Source: JAHECQ01 sp047638695 (lineage in GTDB: Bacteria; Actinomycetota; Acidimicrobiia; Acidimicrobiales; SZUA-35). From it: a stretch of DNA of 6,337 nt. Shown here piece after piece: positions 1-5,676 of this stretch (position 1 is its first letter; every line of letters begins with the position of its first letter). Below the pieces are notes generated by a model that saw only the letters and a list, made by a program, of their open reading frames with translations, was not told the DNA's origin and ran no database searches. The stretch is from contig JBLINY010000186.1 in NCBI GenBank assembly GCA_047638695.1, positions 1 to 6,337 on the forward strand, read 5' to 3'. A program made the position numbers and the translations under genes.

Positions 1-65
1 GACTTCCATCACATCAGGATCCAGAGCGCGTGTCATGATGACCAGAGACCTCCACTGCGTCGTCG

Positions 66-1451
66 TTGTTGGATGCACCCGACATCAAAATCGGGACAAC
101 CCGACGACCGGTGGACGGTCACCTACCAGCGCGGCCCCTTAGTCAACTGGCAGCGTTCCCGGGCAACTTTGACCTTGCGCTCATAGAGACCGTCTCCGGG
201 CCGGCTGCCTCTCGTGCACTTGGTGGCCTTGTTGATCGTTCTCTGGTGACGCCATCGGCGGATCGCACCACCTACCGGATTCTTGAGACGGTGAAACTGT
301 TTGCCCGGGGTACCTGGGAGCAGACTTCCGAGCCCGCTGACTACCTCGATCGCCATGCCCAGGCGTTGCTGACACAAATCGACGCCTGGTCCGAGGACGA
401 CAAGCACATGGACCTGGGCGTGGCGGCGTGGCACATCCGCCACGTGGATGATCTACGCGCAGCGGACAGCCATCTCCGCGCCTCGGGCCGCTCCATCGAC
501 GCAGCCAGGCTCTGGACCGCTGGCGTCATCGGTTGGCATATCAGCCAGCCAAGCATCGCCGTGTCGGTACTCGTCCGGATGGACATTGCCCTCGCGGACC
601 AAGAGCTACCCATTGGTGTCAGGGCCCGCGTGGAGCTTTGCGCTTCTGGTGCCGCCATGGCTGCGAGGGACCCTGCTCGTCTAATTGCCAGTGCGGATCG
701 AGCCGTACAGCATGCTGAACAGGCGGGGCCAGACTTCGACGTTGCTCGCGCCTTTGCCCTCAACGTCAAGTCATGGATGACGATGGTCAGCGACCTCCCG
801 GCGGCGCTCCGACTGCTCGACGAGAGTCAAACGTTGGCGGACGCTGCCGGCGCACCACTGGTCGGGCTGGCTGCCCGCGGCTACAGCGGTGTCGCCCGAG
901 CGTTGCACGGCGATCTCGAAGTTGTGGATCTCGTTCCTGGCATCGAATCTGCAGCCCCGACCGAAGGCACTTACGTCCTGAACGCGACTCGATCGCTGTT
1001 CATTATCTGTCGTCTTTTCGATGATCCGCTTGAAGCCCTCCGCCAGAACGAAGTCGTGTTCGACGCACTGGTAGCAGCGGGGATCGATCTTCCTTGGAGC
1101 TCACACAACCTCCGGGCCCTCGCATTCGCGGCCGCCGGACTGGTCGAGGAGACAGTCGGTGCCTTGGAGGTGGCGGAACACGAGCTTCGTCGGAGCGGCA
1201 ACGACGATGGGCTACCCGACCTGCTCCTCGGTCCTGCCGTGCTCGCCTACTCGATGGGTGAACCTGAGATGGCCGCTCGTTGGGCTACCGCCGTGCAGGT
1301 ATCGCCCAAACCAACCCAGAGCCTGCCAATGACCTCGTTCTACCGGCAGTTGCGGGTACGGGTAGGTCTCGCCAAGCACAGCGAGGATCTCATGGATACC
1401 CCAGCCATCTACGCCGAGGCCAGGGACTGGATCAACAGACTCCGAGACTAG
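66..1451 (+). CDS. C-terminal part of an NB-ARC/TPR-type signalling ATPase (5'-truncated)
   Basis: This 461-residue frame resembles the C-terminal half of the large ATPases that follow a cyclase, BTAD or LuxR module in actinobacterial regulators. Homology-like sequence begins near residue 25 with QLAAFPGNFDLA, the usual start of the winged-helix segment. It continues with GLVDRSL (54-60) and YRILETVKLFA (70-80), which match the family pattern LVDKSL...YRLLETIRQYA. At 127-142, HVDDLRAADSHLRASG matches the DNLRAAL segment that begins the helical repeat region. The rest, to residue 461, is Ala/Leu-rich and TPR-like. The P-loop, Walker B and NB-ARC motifs are absent: the frame opens only at a TTG (66), two stops lie at 36-41, and residues 1-24 look unrelated to the family. 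It is therefore probably a 5'-truncated relic, although its long frame is intact. If made, it would be a soluble protein-interaction domain without ATPase activity. The true start is uncertain. Confidence 0.6.
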   Translation: MLDAPDIKIGTTRRPVDGHLPARPLSQLAAFPGNFDLALIETVSGPAASRALGGLVDRSLVTPSADRTTYRILETVKLFARGTWEQTSEPADYLDRHAQALLTQIDAWSEDDKHMDLGVAAWHIRHVDDLRAADSHLRASGRSIDAARLWTAGVIGWHISQPSIAVSVLVRMDIALADQELPIGVRARVELCASGAAMAARDPARLIASADRAVQHAEQAGPDFDVARAFALNVKSWMTMVSDLPAALRLLDESQTLADAAGAPLVGLAARGYSGVARALHGDLEVVDLVPGIESAAPTEGTYVLNATRSLFIICRLFDDPLEALRQNEVVFDALVAAGIDLPWSSHNLRALAFAAAGLVEETVGALEVAEHELRRSGNDDGLPDLLLGPAVLAYSMGEPEMAARWATAVQVSPKPTQSLPMTSFYRQLRVRVGLAKHSEDLMDTPAIYAEARDWINRLRD

Positions 1452-1672
1452 TCAACCAAGCCCATATGCCAACACGATCGACCCTCGCGCTAACCGGCAT
1501 TACAGGATGGTTTCGAGGCTCGATTTCGGGGCGTTCTCAGTGTCGTTATCGGGCGCTTCGGATTTGAGCGGGGTCTGGTTGGTTGAGGTGTATCACGGGC
1601 GCGAGGCAGGGGCTCTGAGAATCTGGCGGTTCTTGACGCCAGCCAGATTCGGGAGAGCCCCTGTGACATCGG
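1452..1672. other. Non-coding spacer between two ATPase relics
   Basis: No frame here has family-like sequence. The spacer separates the end of the first ATPase relic from the first recognisable residues of the second. Its only clear structure is the imperfect palindrome at 1607-1663. No convincing promoter was found. It probably marks a rearrangement junction, because both flanking relics lack the parts that would face it: the second has lost its 5' portion. Confidence 0.4.
1607..1663. repeat. Long imperfect palindrome (hairpin; possible IS end or MITE)
   Basis: Outer arms CAGGGGCTCT (1607-1616) and AGAGCCCCTG (1654-1663) pair perfectly over 10 bp. Inner arms GAATCTGGC (1619-1627) and GCCAGATTC (1642-1650) pair perfectly over 9 bp. 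Only a small GA/GGG internal loop lies between them. A competing inner hairpin, CTGGCG (1624-1629) with CGCCAG (1637-1642), overlaps the second pair, because CCAG is written twice on the right side. There is no T-run after the stem on either strand, so a standard Rho-independent terminator is unlikely. The length and the G/C-rich outer ends look more like abutting terminal inverted repeats of an insertion sequence, or a MITE. No transposase is nearby. Confidence 0.55.
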
Positions 1673-2296
1673 ATTCTACGAGCATGTGCAAGGTCGGTCG
1701 ACGCGTCCTTTGACCCGGACAGTCGTGATCTCGAGTTGATCGGAGGGATCTGTGACCGGTTAGAGCAGATGCCGTTGGCTGTGGAATTGGCTGCGTCGCG
1801 TAACAGGGCGCTGACGCTCGCCGAGATCGACGCCAACCTCGAAGATCGGTTGAGGCTCCTTCGTCAGCGTCGTCGCGGTGTCGCCGCTCGTCAGAGCAGT
1901 CTTGAAGCGACGATCCAGTGGTCCCATGATCTACTGGATGATGACGAGCGCGCCTTGTTCGATCGTCTCAGCGTGCTTGTGGGCAGCTTCGATCTTGACG
2001 CTGCATGGGCTATCGCCGGCGAGAACCGTGATCAGGACCGATTCGACATATTGGAACTGGTCGACTCGCTGGTCTAGAAGTCAATGGTCCAGGCTCATCG
2101 GTCCGAGGGAACATCTCGGTTCCGCCTGTTGGAAACGTTCCGCCAATTCGGTGCAGCGAACCTCGTAGACAACAACCAGCTCGCCGACGCGCACCTTCGT
2201 CACTATTCCGCGGTCGCCCGAACTGCCGGCGAGATTTACCACGGCACCCAGCCTCGGGAAGCGGTGAGCCTGTTCGTCGCCGACACCAGCTGGTAG
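1673..2296 (+). pseudogene. Relic of a signalling ATPase (NB-ARC end plus winged helix), with internal stop
   Basis: One reading frame carries successive motifs of the NB-ARC ATPases of actinobacterial regulators. They are CARSVDASFDPD (from about 1685, before any start codon), ICDRLEQMPLAVELAA (1748-1795), LTLAEIDANLEDRLRLL, TIQWSHDLLDDDERALFDRLS, FDLDAAWAIAG, and then LVDSLV-stop-KSMV and FRLLETFRQFGAANL. The TAG at 2075-2077 sits inside the highly conserved LV.KS motif, and the same frame and homology continue past it, so it is a nonsense mutation and not a true end. The frame closes at 2294-2296, where the family would continue into the DNLRAAL segment and TPR repeats. The 5' part (Walker A/B) is also missing, since the frame is closed at 1664-1666. 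No start codon is convincing. Without an ATP-binding domain, it is very likely non-functional. Confidence 0.75.
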
Positions 2297-2467
2297 CGGC
2301 CTTATCGGGCGTGTTTGAGATCGAGACACCCGATGGATAGCGAGGACGTTTCCGTCCTGGTGGGCGGCTGATCATCCATCTTGCCGTTTGTGCGGTTTGG
2401 GTGTGGAGGCTGTGGTGGACGGCGCGTGGGTCGAGCGGAGTGGCGGCCCCCTGCGCGAGAATGGTTG
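2297..2467. other. Intergenic region upstream of the SDR gene
   Basis: About 170 bp with no recognisable gene. The SDR frame is open upstream to 2381, but the encoded residues (Gly/Arg/Cys-rich) do not resemble SDR sequence. A short perfect hairpin, AGGACG-TTTC-CGTCCT (2343-2358), lies here without a T-tract. I could not identify a convincing -35/-10 pair, although the promoter of the SDR gene is expected in this stretch. Confidence 0.35.
2343..2358. repeat. Small perfect hairpin
   Basis: AGGACG and CGTCCT (6-bp arms) flank a TTTC loop. It sits about 50 bp after the end of the broken ATPase relic and about 110 bp before the SDR start. Lack of a following T-run argues against an intrinsic terminator on the + strand. 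It could be a transcript structure or chance. Confidence 0.3.
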
Positions 2468-3262
2468 ATGCTTCTCAAAGAAAAGACAGCCATCGTGACT
2501 GGTGCAGGGTCTGGTATTGGCGCTGCCTCTGCCCAGCGTTTCGCCGTAGAGGGAGCGGCGGTTGTGTGCGCTGATATCCGTATGGCTCGCGCCCAAGAAA
2601 CCGTTGATGCCATCCTCGCTGACGGTGGGCGTGCGGTGGCTGTCGAGGTCGACGTGCGCGACGCGTCCCAGAACGAGGCGATGGTCGATGCCGCGGTGAA
2701 GGCGTTCGGAGGCATCGATGTTGCGTTCTTCAACGCTGGGACGATCCGTCCCGGCAATGCCGTCAAGCTGTCCGAGCAGGATTGGGATCTGGTCATGGAC
2801 ACCAACGTCAAGTCGATCTTCTTGGGGGCGAAATATGTGTTGCCGTTGATGGCCGACGCTGGTGGCGGGTCGATTATCAGCACCGCCTCGGTGTCTGGCT
2901 TGCGTGGCGATCCGTCGGGAATCGCTTATGGGGCCAGCAAAGCGGCTGTCATCAACCTGACCCGTTGTCTCGCAACCGATCACGCCGCCCAGGGCATCCG
3001 TGTGAATTGCATCTGCCCCGGCGTTATCGACACACCTCCGGTAAAACGCATGTTGGCGGCTGACACGGTCCGTGAGCAGGTCGGCGGAAGCCATCTGCTG
3101 GCACGTATTGGTGAGCCTGAGGAAATTGCATCGGCTGCTGTGTGGCTCGCTTCGGGAGAGTCCTCCTTTGTTACCGGTGAGGCATTGGTCGTGGACGGAG
3201 GGCTGACCTCTCAAGCAGCGTTGACGAACATGGGTGACCCGCGACCAGCCAACGCCAGGTAG
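2468..3262 (+). CDS. SDR family NAD(P)-dependent oxidoreductase
   Basis: A classical short-chain dehydrogenase/reductase of 264 aa, the usual length for the family and probably cytosolic. The cofactor-binding glycine motif TGAGSGIG is at residues 11-18. An Asp at about 36, at the end of the second beta strand, favours NAD(H) over NADP(H). NAG is at 89-91 and the structural Asn at 113. Catalytic Ser141, Tyr154 and Lys158 (YGASK) complete the tetrad. CPGVIDT (183-189) and the C-terminal VVDGG (241-245) are typical. The substrate cannot be told from sequence. The ATG at 2468 was chosen because the SDR fold begins immediately after it (LLKEKTAIVTG); a TTG at 2465 is an alternative. The Shine-Dalgarno sequence is weak (GAGA, 2457-2460). 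The frame runs about 15 residues past the usual SDR end and overlaps the 3' end of the decayed minus-strand CBS gene by 52 bp. All key residues are present, so it is probably functional. Confidence 0.93.
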   Translation: MLLKEKTAIVTGAGSGIGAASAQRFAVEGAAVVCADIRMARAQETVDAILADGGRAVAVEVDVRDASQNEAMVDAAVKAFGGIDVAFFNAGTIRPGNAVKLSEQDWDLVMDTNVKSIFLGAKYVLPLMADAGGGSIISTASVSGLRGDPSGIAYGASKAAVINLTRCLATDHAAQGIRVNCICPGVIDTPPVKRMLAADTVREQVGGSHLLARIGEPEEIASAAVWLASGESSFVTGEALVVDGGLTSQAALTNMGDPRPANAR

Positions 3263-3459
3263 GCCAACCACCGGGATTCGGCGGCTTCGAATACTTGGAG
3301 CAGGTCAGAGACGCTCAGCATCCGAACCATTCTCTGAGTGTCGACAACAAGATGATGCACGTGGTTCGTGCACATCATGCGGGCGGCGTCTCTGACTGAC
3401 GTCATCCAAGCGACCCCTCGCCGCAGCGCAGCGGGGGCTGAGTTCGGAGATCTGGCCAC
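3211..3459 (-). pseudogene. Degraded CBS-domain protein, C-terminal part
   Basis: Read on the minus strand, this frame contains TSVRDAARMMCTNHVHHLVV followed by RMVRMLSVSDLLQVFEA. It matches the second half of a CBS module, whose pattern is VRDAARLM..H.VHHLVV...RLVGMLSVSDLL. CBS pairs bind adenine nucleotides and regulate attached enzymes or channels. The Gly normally found in VGMLS has become Arg. Only one CBS motif is visible. The listed start is a GTG (3459), but the frame is open to about 3546 and reads coherently upstream (AQTAFHIAQALVA). A different minus frame then carries RSLIRLGLDAHLAGGNPS, suggesting a frameshift at about 3490-3500. The tail overlaps the SDR 3' end. Most likely it is a relic of a longer gene; a short functional protein is less likely. 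Confidence 0.5.
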
Positions 3460-3634
3460 CAGGGCCTGGGCGATATGGAAGGCCGTCTGGGCTTTGATGG
3501 ATTGCCTCCGGCTAGATGGGCGTCGAGGCCGAGTCGGATCAGCGACCTAAGGCCCTTGTCGAAGACTCCTCTGAGGTGGAGACGGTGACTGGTTCGGTGA
3601 TGTGCACCGTACGGCACTAGACGGGGGTCGGCTG

Positions 3635-3955
3635 ATGCCGAAATATCTGGTCAGAGGAAACTATGCGGGCGACGGGGCGAGTGGACTCCTGGCTGAAGGG
3701 GGCACGCCGCGGCAGGCTGCTGGGCAGGCCGCAATCGAGTCGGTGGGCGGAACATTGGAATCGATGTATTGGGCTTTCGGGGATACAGACGTTTTCGGAA
3801 TTGCCGAGTTCCCTGATGACGCAAGCGCGTTGGCGTTCTCATTGATGGTCAACGCCAGTGGAGCAATGAGCGGAACAGTGACACCGTTGCTCACCGCCGC
3901 GGATCTGGATGCCGCGGCAGCGAAAAGCCCTTCCTACCGTCGCCCGGGCGGCTGA
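3635..3955 (+). CDS. GYD domain-containing protein
   Basis: A 106-residue protein matching the small GYD-domain family, whose members are ferredoxin-like alpha/beta proteins of unknown biochemical role. Family hallmarks in order are MPKYLVRGNYAGDGASGLLAEGG (1-23), the helix RQAAGQAAIESVGGTLESMYWAFGD (26-50), the strand VFGIAEFPDDASALA (53-67), and VNASGA...TVTPLLTAADLDAA (72-94). Length is typical. The ATG at 3635 was preferred over upstream in-frame GTG 3602 because the family fold starts with MPKY, and because GGGGG at 3623-3627 lies about 7 nt upstream as a plausible ribosome binding site. It follows the SDR gene on the same strand after about 370 bp that hold the minus-strand CBS relic, so it may have its own promoter. 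It appears intact. Confidence 0.88.
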   Translation: MPKYLVRGNYAGDGASGLLAEGGTPRQAAGQAAIESVGGTLESMYWAFGDTDVFGIAEFPDDASALAFSLMVNASGAMSGTVTPLLTAADLDAAAAKSPSYRRPGG

Positions 3956-4004
3956 TGGCTCCACCGAACCTCGCGTCGTTCAACATTGGGTCGTGAGTAA
4001 AAGG

Positions 4005-4103
4005 GGTGATGTGGAGCCGGTCGACCAGCCGTACGGCTACCGGGAATACCGCGCCGTCCATCCAGAAGGTCGTCTTCGGTCATTGATGAAACAACTCGGC
4101 TGA
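4005..4103 (+). pseudogene. C-terminal scrap of a VOC (glyoxalase/bleomycin-resistance) protein
   Basis: About 32 codons before a TGA read DVEPVDQPYGYREY, then HPEGRLRSLMKQLG. This is the C-terminal strand-turn pattern of PhnB/glyoxalase-like VOC proteins, DQPYG.REY..RDPEGHLWSFMKPL. The normal Asp of DPEG has become His, and the usual HLW is RLR, both suggesting relaxed selection. The frame extends upstream to 3909 but overlaps the end of the GYD gene, and those residues are not VOC-like. About three quarters of the domain is missing. It therefore looks like the tail of a decayed gene, lying 50 bp before an intact VOC gene that is not an obvious close copy of it. Confidence 0.5.
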
Positions 4104-4139
4104 TCTGGGCCATACCGACGCCACGACAACTCTGAAGTT

Positions 4140-4145
4140 AAAGGA
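4140..4145 (+). promoter_or_regulatory. Strong ribosome binding site of the VOC gene
   Basis: AAGGAG is close to the ideal anti-Shine-Dalgarno complement. It ends 8 nt before the ATG at 4154, supporting that start and independent translation of the VOC gene. Confidence 0.75.
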
Positions 4146-4153
4146 GCTAGAAG

Positions 4154-4528
4154 ATGCTCGACCACTTATCCATCCAATGTGTTGACGTGGCCGCGAGCGC
4201 AGCGTTCTACGACAAGGTCCTCGCAACGATCGGGGGCCAACGGATCCTTGAGTTCGACGGGCCAACCATTGGCTATGGCGTCGCACCCATGCCCGACTTC
4301 TGGCTTGGTCCAAATGTCACAGGCAACGGTTTCCGAGAATCGCACATCGCGTTCAGCGCTCAGGACCGCGCCTCGGTGGATCGGTTCTTCAAGGCCGCGA
4401 TCGATACCGGTCCCGAGGTGCTCCATAAGCCAAGGATCTGGCCCGAGTACCACCCCAACTATTACGGAGCGTTTGTGCGCGACCCTGACGGAAACAATGT
4501 AGAAGCCGTCAGCCACCGCCCAGAGTAG
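4154..4528 (+). CDS. VOC family protein (glyoxalase/bleomycin-resistance/dioxygenase superfamily)
   Basis: A complete 124-aa single-module vicinal oxygen chelate protein. It begins LDHLSIQCVDVAASAAFYDKVL, the typical first beta-alpha unit, with His4 at the expected first metal-ligand position. The second half begins with RESHIAF, where His64 is a candidate ligand. It ends with YYGAFVRDPDGNNVEAV, where Glu117 lies in the canonical last ligand position (DPDGN.VE). Members use a divalent metal for lyase, isomerase, dioxygenase or thiol-transfer reactions, or bind drugs; the substrate here cannot be predicted. The start is well supported by AAGGAG 8 nt upstream. Length is normal and no damage is visible, in contrast to the relics on both sides. 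Confidence 0.9.
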   Translation: MLDHLSIQCVDVAASAAFYDKVLATIGGQRILEFDGPTIGYGVAPMPDFWLGPNVTGNGFRESHIAFSAQDRASVDRFFKAAIDTGPEVLHKPRIWPEYHPNYYGAFVRDPDGNNVEAVSHRPE

Positions 4529-4580
4529 TCAACGACCGGATCGTGAATCTGTGGCTCGCGCTACAGCGGCACTTCTGATC

Positions 4581-4594
4581 GGGTGGCGCCACCC
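4581..4594. promoter_or_regulatory. Perfect 14-bp palindrome, possible operator or hairpin
   Basis: GGGTGGCGCCACCC is its own reverse complement. It lies 52 bp after the VOC stop and about 130 bp before the cyclase fragment. It has no T-tract for termination. A dimeric repressor site is possible, but in G/C-rich DNA a chance palindrome cannot be excluded. Confidence 0.3.
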
Positions 4595-4698
4595 CAGCCG
4601 TGATCGCCCACACTTTCACCCGTCGAGACAGTCCCCTGCCCATCCGGTAGCCGGCTGGGATGACCGGTTGGGTCTCGTCGGAGGTGGTTTGGCTGGTG

Positions 4699-4732
4699 TT
4701 ATCGGACGGTGTGAGATGCTGCGTGGCATGGT
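4699..4732 (+). repeat. Copy 1 of a partial direct repeat around the cyclase start
   Basis: This segment begins TTATCGGACGGTGTGAGA and ends GGCATGGT, and includes both candidate cyclase start codons. A second copy at 5090-5120 begins TTACCGAGCGGTGTGAGA and also ends GGCATGGT. The first 18 bases differ at three positions; the middle differs and is 3 bases shorter in copy 2. Confidence 0.35.
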
Positions 4733-4907
4733 TGTGCGACCGACAGGAACGGTGACGTTTCTGTTCACCGATATTGAGGGTTCGACTCAGCTGTGGGGGA
4801 ACGATCGAGCGTCGATGGAAGTGGCCTTGGCTCGCCATGACGAGATCCTGCACGGTGTATTCGCCGCGTATGACGGGTTTGTGTTCGCGGCGAGGCTGCA
4901 AAGATAG
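4728..4907 (+). pseudogene. N-terminal fragment of a class III adenylate/guanylate cyclase
   Basis: The first 50 or so residues match actinobacterial class III nucleotide cyclases: PTGTVTFLFTDIEGSTQLW (5-23), then ALARHDEILHGVFAAYDGFVFA (33-54). Asp15 in FTDIEGST is the first metal-binding catalytic Asp. After FVFA the family needs a T.GDGF.AAF motif with the second catalytic Asp. Here the sequence instead becomes AARLQR and stops at 4905-4907. The remaining cyclase domain, and any ATPase/TPR part, are missing, so cAMP/cGMP synthesis is not possible. The start could be ATG 4728 (before VVRPTGTVTF) or ATG 4716 (adds MLRG); neither has a good Shine-Dalgarno sequence. Such cyclase domains often precede ATPase/TPR modules like the two relics at the left of the window. 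Confidence 0.75.
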
Positions 4908-5242
4908 GCACGAGGTTCGATCACACTCACCCGCCAAAGAAGGACGCGATCGGATTCCCGGCTCTGCGGGGCGTCTGCCACCGGTCATCAGGTTCGCTCC
5001 GCACTCCGACGATCTCTCAATCGTGGTGCCCTGTAGCCGGCATGATGGGACGGGTTGAGCGGGCCTCGCGGGGTGAATGGCAGCCGCTGTTACCGAGCGG
5101 TGTGAGACGCAGGGCATGGTCTCCTTTCGAGGCGACGACAGCTTGAGCGTCTGGGCTCGGCGAGACGACTTGATGAGCGCAGGCATTGTCCAGCAAGACC
5201 ACGAACAGGACGAGCTCGTCGCAATGTCGAGGGGATCGAGTC
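4908..5242. other. 335-bp stretch without a supportable gene
   Basis: Several overlapping frames are open on both strands, including long minus-strand ones, but their residues show no family motifs and are Ser/Arg/Pro-rich, as expected of out-of-frame G/C-rich DNA. The only pattern I found is at 5090-5120, which partly repeats the segment around the cyclase start at 4699-4732. The stretch probably consists of decayed sequence downstream of the broken cyclase. Confidence 0.4.
5090..5120 (+). repeat. Copy 2 of the cyclase-start-like repeat
   Basis: It matches 4699-4732 over the CGGTGTGAGA core and the terminal GGCATGGT. The sequence after its ATG (5115) does not encode a cyclase. It may be the leader of a second, lost cyclase gene, or a coincidence. 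Confidence 0.3.
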
Positions 5243-5668
5243 CTACGGTTCGAGGATGGAGCCATTGAGCTCGACGAGCGCACCATCTCGCAGACAGGCG
5301 CCGAGGCTGTGATCGTCATCCCAGCCGACCCGGCATACGAGCTGGATGGTCAAGAGCCGACCGAGTTCAATGACGGCGGCAGACGCGGGCCCCAGCTCGG
5401 CGTCGTGGCCGGCTGAGTCGTGGTCCTGGAGCGCCGCAACCCGATGCTCGTCGAGAGCGGTCGTTATCGCCGCTCGGCAACGCTCATACTCGACGGGGAT
5501 GGTACGGGCGAGAGCGAGCGCGACTTCGTCGGGCCCAGAGCGTGACCCAGGAACGGTCAGTGAGATTGAACCGTGGGGCTCGAGCCGTAACCTCCCTCGC
5601 CACGCTCGCCGAGTAAAGGCGAACGCACCGAGTTGTGGGTCCTCGAAAGATTTCGCTCTCCCGAACAT
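5243..5668 (-). CDS. Uncharacterised small soluble protein
   Basis: A 141-aa protein with no signal peptide or membrane segment. It starts MFGRAKSFEDPQLGAFAF, then RRAWRGRL (20-27) and a strand pattern GSISLTVPGSRSGPDEVALALA (33-54), followed by a predicted helix (EYERCRAAITTALDEH, 60-75). It ends VGWDDDHSLGACLRDGALVELNGSIL (114-139). The layout (FEDP.LG, W.G, a GSRSGPD turn, and W..DH.LG..L.DG near the end) resembles small DUF6985-like proteins, some of which sit in immunity-type settings; I recognise this only loosely. The start is strongly supported by GGAGG (+ strand 5677-5681), 8 nt upstream of the ATG. It lies about 260 bp downstream of the pirin gene on the same strand, so it probably has its own promoter. 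It looks intact; function unknown. Confidence 0.75.
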   Translation of the reverse strand: MFGRAKSFEDPQLGAFAFTRRAWRGRLRLEPHGSISLTVPGSRSGPDEVALALARTIPVEYERCRAAITTALDEHRVAALQDHDSAGHDAELGPASAAVIELGRLLTIQLVCRVGWDDDHSLGACLRDGALVELNGSILEP

Positions 5669-5676
5669 CGCGGCAA

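Noticed and set aside
2381..2467. Longer SDR start at 2381
   Set aside because: The extra 29 residues are Gly/Arg/Cys-rich and unlike any SDR N-terminus; the fold begins right after the ATG at 2468.
2372..3271. Minus-strand frames of 299 and 193 codons opposite the SDR gene
   Set aside because: They are complementary shadows of the SDR coding sequence, whose catalytic motifs are all in the plus frame.
3909..4004. N-terminal part of the 64-codon frame leading into the VOC scrap
   Set aside because: It overlaps the end of the GYD gene and shows no VOC-like sequence until about 4005, so only the tail was annotated.
4027..4038. 12-bp palindrome AGCCGTACGGCT
   Set aside because: It lies inside the VOC-like coding relic, where the PYGY codons explain most of it; probably chance.
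4551..4727. Upstream extension of the cyclase fragment frame
   Set aside because: Residues before MVVRPTGTVTF do not resemble a cyclase N-terminus; family members start within a few residues of PTGTVTF.
4509..5186. A 225-codon minus-strand open frame
   Set aside because: It runs antisense through the end of the VOC gene and the cyclase fragment, has Ser/Arg/Pro-rich composition and no recognisable motif. The plus-strand frames it overlaps carry clear family sequence.
5225..5260. GGTTCGAG-containing stretch suggestive of a tRNA T-arm
   Set aside because: No matching acceptor, D-arm or anticodon stem could be assembled around it.
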